Part shown: one piece after another, positions 55,569-63,943 of the stretch
How the letters are laid out: every line of letters begins with the position of its first letter
Position numbering within the stretch: position 1 is the stretch's first letter
From: Nitrospirota bacterium
GTDB taxonomy: Bacteria; Nitrospirota; Nitrospiria; Nitrospirales; Nitrospiraceae
DNA: 64,000 nt
Assembly: GCA_030645475.1 (NCBI GenBank)
Contig: JAUSMA010000067.1
Span: 1-64,000 of the forward strand
Direction: 5' to 3'
The notes under the pieces: generated by a model
What the model was told of the DNA's origin: nothing
What the model saw: the letters and a program-made list of their open reading frames with translations, nothing else
Databases searched by the model: none
Made by a program: the position numbers and the translations under genes

Positions 55569-57086
55569 ATGGAATCTCCATCACAGACGACCGATCGTCC
55601 GCGCTACGACCCGCAAGTCCTGCTGAACTCCCAACCGGTGATCGTTACGGTCATCGCCCCCTCGAATCATCAGGTCCAATTCCAGAATGACACAGGACTC
55701 AAACAGTTCGGCAATATCGCCGGAGCCTCCTGCTATGAGAAAATTGCCGGATGCGCCGCTCCCTGCCAATTCTGCCGGATGCCGGAGGCGCTAACGTCGA
55801 ACTCGGTCATTTCCAGCGAAGTCCCGCTCCCAGGGGATAAGTTTCTCCTCGTCCATTGGTCCAAAGCCTCCACCGCCGACGGGCAGACCCACGTGATCGA
55901 AACGATCGTCGATATCACCGAACACAAACGAACGGCCGCGGCACTGCACCAATCACAGAAGATGGAAGCGGTGGGACGATTGGCTGGCGGCATTGCACAT
56001 GACTTCAACAACCTGATGATGGTCGTGATCGGACATGCCCAACGATTGCTGCAGCAACTGGGAACCCACCCGGCCCATCAGGAGCTAGAGATGATCAGCC
56101 AAGCCGGGTTGCGGGCGGCAGCCCTGACCAAGAAGCTACTTACGTTTAGCAGGAGACAAGTGTTCGAGCCGAAAGAATTGCCTGTAAATCAGGCCATTCG
56201 AGAATTGGAGGATATTCTTCAGCGACTGATCGGAGAGCAGATTCAGATGGTCATCGTGCTCCATCCCCAGACCGGCCATGCGCTGGTCGATCCCGTACAA
56301 CTCGAGCAGGTGATCATGAACCTCGTCTTAAATGCCCGCGATGCCATGCCGGACGGTGGCCTCATCAATATCGAGACGGATAATATCGACTTAGACGAGC
56401 AATTCTCGAACTCGCACCCAGGCTCCACGCCTGGTCCCTACGTCAAGATTATGGTGCGGGATGCGGGATGCGGGATGGATAGGGAAACATTGACCCACAT
56501 TTTCGAACCATTTTTCACGACAAAAGGCCCGGGAAAAGGCACCGGGCTCGGGCTAGCCACCGTCTATGGCATCGTCAAGCAAAGCCAGGGCTATATCGAC
56601 GTCACGAGTGAACCGGGGCGAGGCTCACGTTTTACCCTGTACCTCCCGCGTATAGGACAGCCGGCCGTCGAGGCTGAGACGCCTCAGGCAGGAAAACCAA
56701 CCCTCGCGCCACAAGATACGATTCTCGTTGTAGAGGATGAGGAGGGCATCAGGAATTTGATTACGACGGTCCTGCAGGATCAAGGCTACCAGGTGCTGGC
56801 AGCAGGCGATGGGATTCAAGCCTTACAGGGCCTGCAAATGCTCAAAGGACAATGTTCCCTCGTCATTACCGACGTCATCATGCCTCGGATGAAAAGCTCC
56901 ACGTTTATCGAAGGGGTCCATGCGATGCGGCCAGAGGCCAAGGTGCTCTATATGTCAGGCTACGCAGGCGACACCCTTCTGGCTAACGGGGTACAGGACG
57001 ACATGCCCTTCCTGCCAAAGCCCTTCCTGCCTACCACGCTCATCGAGAAAGTCCGAGAACTCCTGCAAACAGCTCAGCCGCGCTGA
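55569..57086 (+). CDS. PAS hybrid histidine kinase with receiver
   Basis: 505 residues, soluble. The PAS domain (about 15-125) has CY-x8-PC-x2-C (CYEKIAGCAAPCQFC), matching the spacing in the sigma-54 activator at 5617-7002. HisKA: MEAVGRLAGGIAHDFNN with the phospho-acceptor His. HATPase: NLVLNARDAMPDG, DAGCGM, FEPFFTTKG and GTGLGLATVYG. The C-terminal receiver (about 383-505) has VVEDEEG, ITDVIMP (Asp) and LPKPF (Lys). It looks fully active. No output gene adjoins; the cysteine motif suggests metal or redox sensing. Confidence 0.92.
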   Translation: MESPSQTTDRPRYDPQVLLNSQPVIVTVIAPSNHQVQFQNDTGLKQFGNIAGASCYEKIAGCAAPCQFCRMPEALTSNSVISSEVPLPGDKFLLVHWSKASTADGQTHVIETIVDITEHKRTAAALHQSQKMEAVGRLAGGIAHDFNNLMMVVIGHAQRLLQQLGTHPAHQELEMISQAGLRAAALTKKLLTFSRRQVFEPKELPVNQAIRELEDILQRLIGEQIQMVIVLHPQTGHALVDPVQLEQVIMNLVLNARDAMPDGGLINIETDNIDLDEQFSNSHPGSTPGPYVKIMVRDAGCGMDRETLTHIFEPFFTTKGPGKGTGLGLATVYGIVKQSQGYIDVTSEPGRGSRFTLYLPRIGQPAVEAETPQAGKPTLAPQDTILVVEDEEGIRNLITTVLQDQGYQVLAAGDGIQALQGLQMLKGQCSLVITDVIMPRMKSSTFIEGVHAMRPEAKVLYMSGYAGDTLLANGVQDDMPFLPKPFLPTTLIEKVRELLQTAQPR

Positions 57087-57144
57087 TCGCCGGACCACAC
57101 CATTACACTTGAACGCAGTGGTCCCTCCCCTGCGCCCCGTCTCA

Positions 57145-57627
57145 TTACTTCCCGAATCCAGACCGTGTCTTCGAGCAATGCTCGTGGAAGATAAGCCACA
57201 GGGGGCCATCCTTGCGCAAGAGTGCGGTACATTGTCCGGAGTCCTGTGCTTCAAATTCGCCTTTTCTGATCGCCTGAAACACATAGTCATACGTCGCCCA
57301 GGCTGTCGAGCCGGTCAGTCGAACCTGTAAATTCGACACGGCGCCGATAAACCGCAGGGTACTGCCTTTGTCGAGTTCAGCCTCATAGTCCGACAGCCAC
57401 TTTTCGATAGAGGCACGGCCCTCCGTCTCGCCATCCTGAATACCGACATAGTCCTTGGTGTAGAGCTTCAAGACGGATTGCTTGTCTCTGGTTTCCGAGA
57501 AAGTCGCCGCGGCCATGGCGGCATCCTTGACGGTCCTCTCGATCGCCTCCGCTTCTTCGGCAGACCTGGAGACCGCAGGCCACAAGAGGCACAGCATCAA
57601 CAGCCCAAAGATCAGACCTGTCTTCAT
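57145..57627 (-). CDS. Secreted SnoaL/DUF4440-like protein
   Basis: 160 residues from ATG 57627 with a signal peptide (about 1-24, ending SRSAEEA). The mature part fits the NTF2-like fold of DUF4440 proteins: DKQSVLKLYTKDYVGIQDGE, STAWATYDYVF and LRKDGPLWLIFHEHCS. Ligand or enzyme role unknown. Last gene of a minus-strand run with the PTPS fusion, DUF3501 and the Fe-S oxidoreductase. Confidence 0.75.
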   Translation of the reverse strand: MKTGLIFGLLMLCLLWPAVSRSAEEAEAIERTVKDAAMAAATFSETRDKQSVLKLYTKDYVGIQDGETEGRASIEKWLSDYEAELDKGSTLRFIGAVSNLQVRLTGSTAWATYDYVFQAIRKGEFEAQDSGQCTALLRKDGPLWLIFHEHCSKTRSGFGK

Positions 57628-57658
57628 AGAACGCCCCAACCGCACGAGCGCAGCCCGG

Positions 57659-58411
57659 TCAACCTGCAAATTCGAAGAATAAGTCACGAGATTGCACGAG
57701 ACGCACGTTCGAAAGTCTGCCAGCTGAAAAAGAAGAGGCCAGTTGCTTCCAGATATGCTCGACCAGTTGCTCTCCGGTCACGACCTGAGTCCCGAGGACC
57801 TGACGAAGGTCCTGATGGTCAAGGGCCTGCACGACTTTCCCCTGGACCAAACGGTTGAGCGCCCCGATGTCGGTGACCATGCCGGTTACGGCATCGATGG
57901 CGCCATGGACCGTCACGAAACAGTCCCACTCGCGACCCTGGTTGCCATCCTGCACCGCCGTAAACGAGTAACGCCTGGTCACACTGGCGACGTCGAGCCC
58001 GGCCACGGCAGTCACCTCGGCATAGAGGTCTTCGTCCTCGTATAATCGAATCGTGTGGAGTGTGCCGATCTCCTTCTGCAGTTCCAATTTGGTCCAAAGA
58101 AGGCGTGCCAGGTTTTCTGACGTAGGAATCCGATCCGTAAAATACGACATGTCCAAATTCAGGTTCTTATGGTCGAACTCCTCCAGCACATCGAGCAAGA
58201 CCCGCTTCAAATCGAAGAGATTCACCACCATGCCGGTCTTCGGATCCACCTCACCCAAGACCGTCACCTCGACCATGTAGTTATGTCCATGCGCAGGCGG
58301 GTTGTAACAACGGCCGAACACCGCACGGTTCTTGGCCTCGTCCCACTCCGCTTTGATATACCGATGCGCCGCCGCAAACTCGATACGTTTCGTCAGCAAG
58401 ACAGATGGCAT
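57659..58411 (-). CDS. Tandem 6-pyruvoyl-tetrahydropterin synthase-like fusion
   Basis: 250 residues, two PTPS-fold repeats. The first (about 1-120) is intact: Zn ligands in AAAHRY and HGHNY, catalytic Cys in GRCYNPP, DHKNL and the conserved Glu in LYEDED. The second (about 140-250) keeps DHQDL and TGEQLVEHIW but lacks the HxH zinc ligands (WDCFVTVHG at that place), so it is probably inactive. Family members make tetrahydrobiopterin or a queuosine/folate intermediate. Sequence leans toward PTPS rather than QueD. Neighbours do not include other pterin genes. Confidence 0.88.
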   Translation of the reverse strand: MPSVLLTKRIEFAAAHRYIKAEWDEAKNRAVFGRCYNPPAHGHNYMVEVTVLGEVDPKTGMVVNLFDLKRVLLDVLEEFDHKNLNLDMSYFTDRIPTSENLARLLWTKLELQKEIGTLHTIRLYEDEDLYAEVTAVAGLDVASVTRRYSFTAVQDGNQGREWDCFVTVHGAIDAVTGMVTDIGALNRLVQGKVVQALDHQDLRQVLGTQVVTGEQLVEHIWKQLASSFSAGRLSNVRLVQSRDLFFEFAG

Positions 58412-58463
58412 CTTCTTATCCCTTTGCCTTATCCTTGAAACATGTTCTATTCAGCACTCGCGA

Positions 58464-59045
58464 CTACCGGAGATCCTTGAGCCATTCTTCACGCATACTC
58501 CCTGGAACAGACACGTCAGCCTGGTATTCGCGATGGTGGACCGTCAATGTGACCGGCACATGTAAATCGGCAAACGCCGCGATCATCGATGCGGCCGGTC
58601 TAAACCGCACGAAATGCACGGCGCTGATTTTCGTTTCATGGCTGTGCCCCCCCTCGAACTCCCCGAAGACATGCTCAGTCCCGGAGCGAATCGCGATTTT
58701 TTCACCGTGATCAAGCCCCATAAACATGTCGAGCCATTCCTTCATCCGATCCGGCTCCGTAATTTCGATCATTAAGGTGGCGCTCAACTCGCCGGCTCCC
58801 GGCATGAGGGCATTATAGACGTCCAATTCTTCTTGAACCTTGTGGGGATCGAGGATCTGTTCGACTCGAATCATTTCCTGAGTCTGAAACCGTAAGGTCT
58901 CGCGATTCTCAAAGACGAGTGTGATGAGCGGCCCGACAGAGATCCTGCGCCGCTGCTTGAGCGCGATGATCTGTGAACGGAACGGCTCCCGTTGCTGTTC
59001 ATAGGCCGCGGCAGGCAAAAGGTCTTGTGTCGTTAATAAGTTCAT
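58464..59045 (-). CDS. DUF3501 family protein
   Basis: 193 residues matching DUF3501: YEQQREPFRSQIIALKQRRRISVGP, FENRETLRFQTQEMIRVE, YNALMPGAGELSATLMIEI and HFVRF. The function is unknown. DUF3501 genes are commonly next to a heterodisulfide-reductase-like Fe-S protein and rubrerythrin, as here. Starts 3 bases after the Fe-S oxidoreductase stop, so translation is coupled. Confidence 0.9.
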   Translation of the reverse strand: MNLLTTQDLLPAAAYEQQREPFRSQIIALKQRRRISVGPLITLVFENRETLRFQTQEMIRVEQILDPHKVQEELDVYNALMPGAGELSATLMIEITEPDRMKEWLDMFMGLDHGEKIAIRSGTEHVFGEFEGGHSHETKISAVHFVRFRPAASMIAAFADLHVPVTLTVHHREYQADVSVPGSMREEWLKDLR

Positions 59046-59048
59046 ACT

Positions 59049-60329
59049 TTATTTCAACCCATAGGCATCGCGCACGATTTGAATCGGATGCTTCGTCGAT
59101 CTGCCACCGGCATGGGCCATCGCGCCTGCTTGATCCAGCTGCAACCCCGCCAACGGGCAATCGGTCGCGACCAGATCAGCCGGAGCCTCCTCAATCACAC
59201 GAACAGCCTTCTGCGCGATCAGCATCGATAGGGGGAAAAACTCCGTCTTGGCGGACCAGGAGCCATCGTGGCCGGAACATTTCTCAATTACCTCGACCTG
59301 CGCACCGACACATTCCATCAGTTCCTTGGATTTGAATCCGATGTTTTGATCCCGCAAATGGCACGGTATTTGGTAGGCGACTCGCCCGGGCTTCTGCTGA
59401 AAGTCGGTGGCCAATGCGCCCTCCCGCTTCATCTTCATGAGGTATTCGCAGACATCGAACGTCCGTTCCGCCACAAGCCGCACGTCAGGGCCACCGACGA
59501 TCTCCGGATATTCCCGCTTCCACATCAGACTGCAACTGGGCACCGGCACGACAATCTCGTACCCTTTCTCAACCCATGGCAGGAACGAGGCGACATTCAC
59601 CGAGGCGGCCTGCTGAATCGCAGCCGTATCGCCGATATCAAACGAGGGCATGCCGCAACAACGCTGTTCGGGAATCACGACATGGACACCGTTTTTTTCG
59701 AGAACTTGAATCGTCGCTTTCCCGACGTCGGTCGCTTGATAGTTGACCAGACAGCTCCCAAAGAGCGCGACCTTCCGCGGCGCGGAGGCAGGAACCTGTG
59801 CCGCCCCTCGGCGCTCCCACCAATGGGTAAAGGTCTCCGCAGCAAAGGGCAGGACCTGCCGATCCCGATGCACACCCACGAGCGGTTCCGTCGCGACCCG
59901 AAGAATCCGAAAGCCCAACAGCCAATTGGCAATCGGCGCCAGCAGACTCCCAAGGGTGCCGATGATATCCGTCTTGATCAAGAACCAATCGCGCCAGCTC
60001 ACCCCGCGCGTCGCGGCCAGATGCTTCTTCCAGGCGATCATCAAGCGGGGAAAGTCGAGTCCATACTGATGCGGCGGCGTATAGGGACAGTGGTTGTAAC
60101 AGAGCTTACAGTAATAACATTCGTCAACAATCCGGTTATGATCCGTGGACGTCAACTTCGCGACATCGCCCTCATACCGGTCGATGCCGTCCAGCAGTGT
60201 GTTGAAAGAGGGGCAGAGATTGAAACAGCGCCGGCAGCCATCGCAGACTTCGTAAATGCGCTGCGTGTCTTTCTGGAGCTGTGCAGGATCGATGGGGTTG
60301 AGCAGGCTCAGACCATTCACGGTGTGCAT
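59049..60329 (-). CDS. Heterodisulfide-reductase-like Fe-S oxidoreductase
   Basis: 426 residues, GlpC/HdrD-like. Two ferredoxin-type 4Fe-4S motifs near the N-terminus (CDGCRRCFNLCP about 30-41, CYYCKLCYNHCP about 74-85) and the C-terminal cysteine-rich CCG-type region (QRCCGMPSFD, later CSGHDG and CPLAGLQL). Probably an electron-transfer protein in oxidative defence with DUF3501 and rubrerythrin; exact partners unknown. A terminator-like hairpin precedes it, so it may be expressed separately from rubrerythrin. Confidence 0.9.
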   Translation of the reverse strand: MHTVNGLSLLNPIDPAQLQKDTQRIYEVCDGCRRCFNLCPSFNTLLDGIDRYEGDVAKLTSTDHNRIVDECYYCKLCYNHCPYTPPHQYGLDFPRLMIAWKKHLAATRGVSWRDWFLIKTDIIGTLGSLLAPIANWLLGFRILRVATEPLVGVHRDRQVLPFAAETFTHWWERRGAAQVPASAPRKVALFGSCLVNYQATDVGKATIQVLEKNGVHVVIPEQRCCGMPSFDIGDTAAIQQAASVNVASFLPWVEKGYEIVVPVPSCSLMWKREYPEIVGGPDVRLVAERTFDVCEYLMKMKREGALATDFQQKPGRVAYQIPCHLRDQNIGFKSKELMECVGAQVEVIEKCSGHDGSWSAKTEFFPLSMLIAQKAVRVIEEAPADLVATDCPLAGLQLDQAGAMAHAGGRSTKHPIQIVRDAYGLK

Positions 60330-60373
60330 TGTCTCCTGTGACGTCTTCTAATTACAAGATCGGAAAATACAAA

Positions 60374-60402
60374 GGGTGAGCTGGAATATTTCCAGCCCAC
60401 CC
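60374..60402 (-). terminator. Rubrerythrin terminator
   Basis: Arms 60374-60386 and 60390-60402 pair at 12 of 13 positions around TAT. On the minus strand a T-rich run (TTTGTATTTTCC) follows, as expected for a factor-independent terminator after rubrerythrin. Confidence 0.75.
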
Positions 60403-60427
60403 CCGTGATGTCGCACATGGAAAAATT

Positions 60428-60856
60428 CTAGAGCTGCTTCAGACTGTCGAGTCCCTTCGTGAAACGATTCGCATGGGACCGCTCCGCCTTGGCGAGGGTC
60501 TCGAACCATTCGGCCAGTTCAGGGAATCCCTCGTCCCGAGCCGTTTTAGCCATACCGGGATACATCTGGGTATACTCGTAAGTTTCGCCCTCAATCGCCG
60601 ACTTCAGATTAGCTTCGGTATTACCGATCGGCACCCCGGTCGCCGGATCTCCGACTTCCTTCAAGAAGTCGAGATGCCCAAAGGCATGGCCAGTTTCTGC
60701 CTCGGATGTATCGCGGAACAGACCTCCAATATCAGGAAAGCCCTCGATGTCCGCCCGCCGGGCGAAATAGAGATAGCGCCGATTGGCCTGAGACTCTCCT
60801 GCGAAAGCCCCCTTGAGATTATCGTGGCTCTTCGTTCCCTTCAAACTTTTCCCCAT
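60428..60856 (-). CDS. Rubrerythrin (ferritin-like, no rubredoxin domain)
   Basis: 142 residues from ATG 60856, behind GGAGGAGG. Di-iron ligands: [41 protein letters not shown] and [11 protein letters not shown]. The C-terminal rubredoxin domain of classic rubrerythrin is missing, so it depends on an external electron donor; the neighbouring Fe-S protein is a candidate. Reduces hydrogen peroxide in studied members. Confidence 0.93.
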   Translation of the reverse strand: MGKSLKGTKSHDNLKGAFAGESQANRRYLYFARRADIEGFPDIGGLFRDTSEAETGHAFGHLDFLKEVGDPATGVPIGNTEANLKSAIEGETYEYTQMYPGMAKTARDEGFPELAEWFETLAKAERSHANRFTKGLDSLKQL

Positions 60857-61004
60857 CGTGTCCTCCTCCATATGCTAAGAAATCGAACCGTCACCGCAAT
60901 CGTACCACTCTCTCCTCGCTGAATAACATAGCGATCCTCGCAGGATCAATGGGCCACCATGTCATTTCATCCGACAGATCGATACCGAGACACGGTGAGC
61001 CCCA

Positions 61005-61412
61005 TCAACCAGACGCCGGCCTTTCGGGATCGACGATCTCAGGAGGATCAGGGTACAATCGCCCAAGCCGATCAATGAGCGGCTTCGCGGCCGGCGTGCT
61101 CTCGCGGGTCGGCTCACTCACCGGATGATCCCAGGTGAGGGTACGAATACCGGCGTCTGCCAGTAATGAACGGATCGTAGACAGGCAGGCTTCCAGCGTC
61201 AATTCGGTGCCTCCGCGGAGATCGAGCACACGCTCCTTGCGATCGGTCGGTGGCGCCTCCGTATGGATGAGCGACCAGCAACGGTCGAAAATCTCGGCTC
61301 GAAGCTCAGCGGGCACATTCAGCGTCGTGAGATCAGCCGTACAGAGGGCCGACACAAACAGGACGAATTGCAAATCCGGCATCCCGGGATTGTGGATATC
61401 GAGCGATGGCAT
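61005..61412 (-). CDS. Hypothetical protein
   Basis: 135 residues, soluble, with an acidic/polar C-terminus rich in Pro. The LDLRGGTELTLEACLSTIRSLL segment suggests an alpha/beta fold. No family recognised. It lies divergent from the MoaD-like gene. Confidence 0.6.
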   Translation of the reverse strand: MPSLDIHNPGMPDLQFVLFVSALCTADLTTLNVPAELRAEIFDRCWSLIHTEAPPTDRKERVLDLRGGTELTLEACLSTIRSLLADAGIRTLTWDHPVSEPTRESTPAAKPLIDRLGRLYPDPPEIVDPERPASG

Positions 61413-61511
61413 GGCCCAGCATTATCGATGGCAACCAGCATGGAGTCAACGGGCACAAGGCCCCCACCATAATAGACAGCTGTCTCGACTGAAGATGAGG
61501 AGTATCCGACC

Positions 61512-61784
61512 ATGATTACGATTTCACTGATGGGTCAGCTACAGACCGCCGATGGAGAACGGGACCTCGCATGTGAAGTGCCATCACCGATGTCTGTCCG
61601 CCAGGTGATCCAGCGACAGGGCATTCAGTTGCGCCATCTCCTCCAACTCATCCGCGAGAAGAAAGTGCTCGTGACCATCAATAAAAAGATCGCGAGCGAC
61701 GACTCACTGGTTCAGGACGGCGACGCTATCAGGCTGGTGGGACACGACGGGATGGGAGGGACCGGACTCGGCCCCTCGCTGTAA
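61512..61784 (+). CDS. MoaD/ThiS-like beta-grasp protein with extended C-terminus
   Basis: 90 residues with a ubiquitin-like (beta-grasp) pattern: ITISLMGQLQTADG, SVRQVIQRQGIQLRHLLQLI, VLVTINKKIASDDSLVQDGDAIRLV. MoaD and ThiS end in GG, which is activated as thiocarboxylate. Here GG (MGG, near residue 83) is followed by TGLGPSL, so activation would need processing. AGGAG precedes ATG 61512. No moa or thi genes adjoin. Either a sulfur carrier needing clipping or an inactive relative. Confidence 0.7.
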   Translation: MITISLMGQLQTADGERDLACEVPSPMSVRQVIQRQGIQLRHLLQLIREKKVLVTINKKIASDDSLVQDGDAIRLVGHDGMGGTGLGPSL

Positions 61785-61800
61785 CGAAACCACAAACTAC

Positions 61801-61832
61801 AGGGCCGACGCCCCTCTCGGGGCGTCGGCCCT
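61801..61832. terminator. Strong bidirectional hairpin
   Basis: AGGGCCGACGCCCC and its perfect complement (14 bp) flank TCTC, between the convergent MoaD-like and HU genes. Both genes end here, so it likely terminates both. Confidence 0.75.
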
Positions 61833-61905
61833 GCGATTCTTCATGCAGCACGAAAGAAGCTGACAGAAGGCGCGTGACGTCCGATCTACGCCGGACGGTC
61901 TTCGC

Positions 61906-62193
61906 TTACTTCTTGCCGAGGATCGCGTCCTTGGCGGCCTTGGCCACGCGGAACTTGACCACACGCTTAGCAGGAATCTTGATCGGCTCACCGGTCTGCG
62001 GGTTCCGTCCCATGCGGGCCTTGCGGTTTGCCAATACGAGCTTCCCGATCCCAGGAATCACGAATATGTTCTTCGCTTCCTTGTAGGCCAAGGCAGCAAA
62101 GTCATCCATGAGCTGGACGGACGCTTTCTTGGTCAGCCCGGTCTTCTGGGCCATATGTTCAGCAATCTGCGACTTGGTCATTGATTTAGCCAT
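61906..62193 (-). CDS. HU/IHF-family DNA-binding protein
   Basis: 95 residues: KSQIAEHMAQKTGLTKKASVQLMDDF, the beta-arm region FVIPGIGKLVLANRKARMGRNPQTGEPIKIPAKRVVKF (GRNPxTGE motif). Nucleoid-associated, DNA-bending. A perfect AAGGAGGT ribosome site precedes ATG 62193. HU versus IHF cannot be settled by eye. Confidence 0.95.
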   Translation of the reverse strand: MAKSMTKSQIAEHMAQKTGLTKKASVQLMDDFAALAYKEAKNIFVIPGIGKLVLANRKARMGRNPQTGEPIKIPAKRVVKFRVAKAAKDAILGKK

Positions 62194-62481
62194 GCAACCA
62201 ACCTCCTTAAAAAAACAAGATGGTGAACAACAACAAACTCGCCCCTATCTTGACCCCACTCAGACTCGATACACATTCGCAAACAAACAGTCGTGATATG
62301 CGCTGCAACGAAAACCAGCGGGAGTCTATCCAAGCGCTCGGAAGCTGTCAACCGGAAAAACACAGGCCAGACGTAGGGAAACGCCTCTACCGCCGCTTGC
62401 AGTTTCAAGACCAGCCAGCGTAAAGTGGAATATTGGATAGCATTTGTGTCTCAATAATGCCGCACACTCGGAGTTGCTAGC

Positions 62482-63039
62482 ATGGCAAAAGAACTACCTA
62501 TTCTGCCTTCGACGGCCCAACCGGCTGACGAGGCACAGGCAGAGTCGTTCCAGTATTCTCGCGTGTTTTGTCAAAAGGAAAACTCGCCCCCCCTTCGTCT
62601 GCTCCTGGAATTTCTCAAGTCCCGCGGTCAGACGCCGATTGCGCCGCCGGATATGGACGACACCATGTTGGATGAATGGGCCTGGGTCCAAGTGACGCTC
62701 GGATACGATCGCGACCGCAAACCGATCCAAGTACTCTGTGTCAGGGATCGAGGCACCTATCAAGACGTGTTCGACAAAGAAAAGGCCCAATTCCTGGACC
62801 TCGTCTCCGCTCACGACGATATCGAGGCAGGCCTCGTACGCGAGTACATCGAGCGCGCGCGATTCGTGCTCACCACTCGATTTGTACAAAACGACATCAC
62901 CGATGAGGGCTATGACTTCAACGGTTGGATTTTAGAGTTCTACCAAGAGCAATGTAACGGCATCGTCCAGATCGATAACCAAGGCTTCTACTCACCCAAA
63001 GGCGACCTGATCCTCGATCTCTCCGTTAAAGTGGAATAA
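62482..63039 (+). CDS. Hypothetical conserved protein
   Basis: 185 residues, soluble. A low-complexity N-tail (LPSTAQPADEAQAESFQ) precedes an alpha/beta body with WAWVQVTLGYDRDRKPIQVLCVRDRG and YDFNGWILEFYQEQCNG. I do not recognise a family. It is co-directional with the YkgJ-like gene (6-base gap) and likely co-transcribed. Confidence 0.75.
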   Translation: MAKELPILPSTAQPADEAQAESFQYSRVFCQKENSPPLRLLLEFLKSRGQTPIAPPDMDDTMLDEWAWVQVTLGYDRDRKPIQVLCVRDRGTYQDVFDKEKAQFLDLVSAHDDIEAGLVREYIERARFVLTTRFVQNDITDEGYDFNGWILEFYQEQCNGIVQIDNQGFYSPKGDLILDLSVKVE

Positions 63040-63045
63040 TCCGCC

Positions 63046-63675
63046 GTGGCAGGTCCAACTCCGCTTACCCCCGCTCCTCTCTACCAACACACCGCCCATT
63101 GGTTCGACCGGGCCACTGCCGCCCTGCTCGGTGAAGTACCCTGCCGACTCGGCTGCACCAACTGTTGCATCGGTCCATTTCCCATTACCCTCCTCGACGT
63201 CAAAACCATCCAACAGGGACTGCCCAGCCTCTCGCAGGATCAGCGCCTGCGCATCGAGCAGCGTGCCGTCGAACAGACTGCCGCAATGGAGGCCGCCTTC
63301 CCACAACTGACCCATACCGAGCTGCTCGACAATTGGCCAGACCTGGAAATCGACCGACTGGTCACAGAGTTTCATCACTATCCCTGTCCAGCACTCGAAC
63401 CGGACGGTCGTTGTGGCGTCTATCAATACCGCCCCCTGGTTTGCCGATCCATGGGCATCCCGACAGAAAGCCGCGGTCTAGCCCATGGCGCCTGCGAAGT
63501 CCAAACATTCATCCCGATTTTGCGACTCCCCTCTTCATTCCGGGAGGAGGAAAATCGCTTACTACAGGAGGAAACTCTCGCATTGGAGACCCTTCGTCTC
63601 GCGACAGAATCAGCAGGGGAAGAAATGCTCCTGCCCTACGGGTTCTTAGCTGGACATAGACAAGACGGTTCGTAA
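63046..63675 (+). CDS. YkgJ-family cysteine-cluster protein
   Basis: 209 residues from GTG 63046. Conserved Cys clusters: CRLGCTNCCIGPFPITLLD near the N-terminus and CPALEPDGRCGVYQYRPLVCRSMG. This pattern is described as a Zn/Fe-chelating domain. Cellular role unknown. It lies 6 bases downstream of the hypothetical gene. Confidence 0.88.
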   Translation: MAGPTPLTPAPLYQHTAHWFDRATAALLGEVPCRLGCTNCCIGPFPITLLDVKTIQQGLPSLSQDQRLRIEQRAVEQTAAMEAAFPQLTHTELLDNWPDLEIDRLVTEFHHYPCPALEPDGRCGVYQYRPLVCRSMGIPTESRGLAHGACEVQTFIPILRLPSSFREEENRLLQEETLALETLRLATESAGEEMLLPYGFLAGHRQDGS

Positions 63676-63734
63676 GACTACTGCTAGACAGAGGATAAAA
63701 CCCTGTGCTAATGTCTCAAACCTTGGTTGCGGGA

Positions 63735-63811
63735 GCGCCTGTAGCTCAGCTGGATAGAGCATCAGCCTCCGGAGCTGAGGGCCACAGGTTCAAATCCTGT
63801 CAGGCGCACCA
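63735..63811 (+). tRNA. tRNA-Arg (CCG)
   Basis: Acceptor GCGCCTG with CAGGCGC, anticodon stem TCAGC/GCTGA, loop CTCCGGA with anticodon CCG, T arm CACAG-GTTCAAATC-CTGT, discriminator A, encoded CCA (63809-63811). Confidence 0.96.
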
Positions 63812-63867
63812 GCAAACAGGCAAGGAACAGTCGCCGCACATAGATATCCGCCACGTACATACCCGGT

Positions 63868-63943
<76 letters not shown>

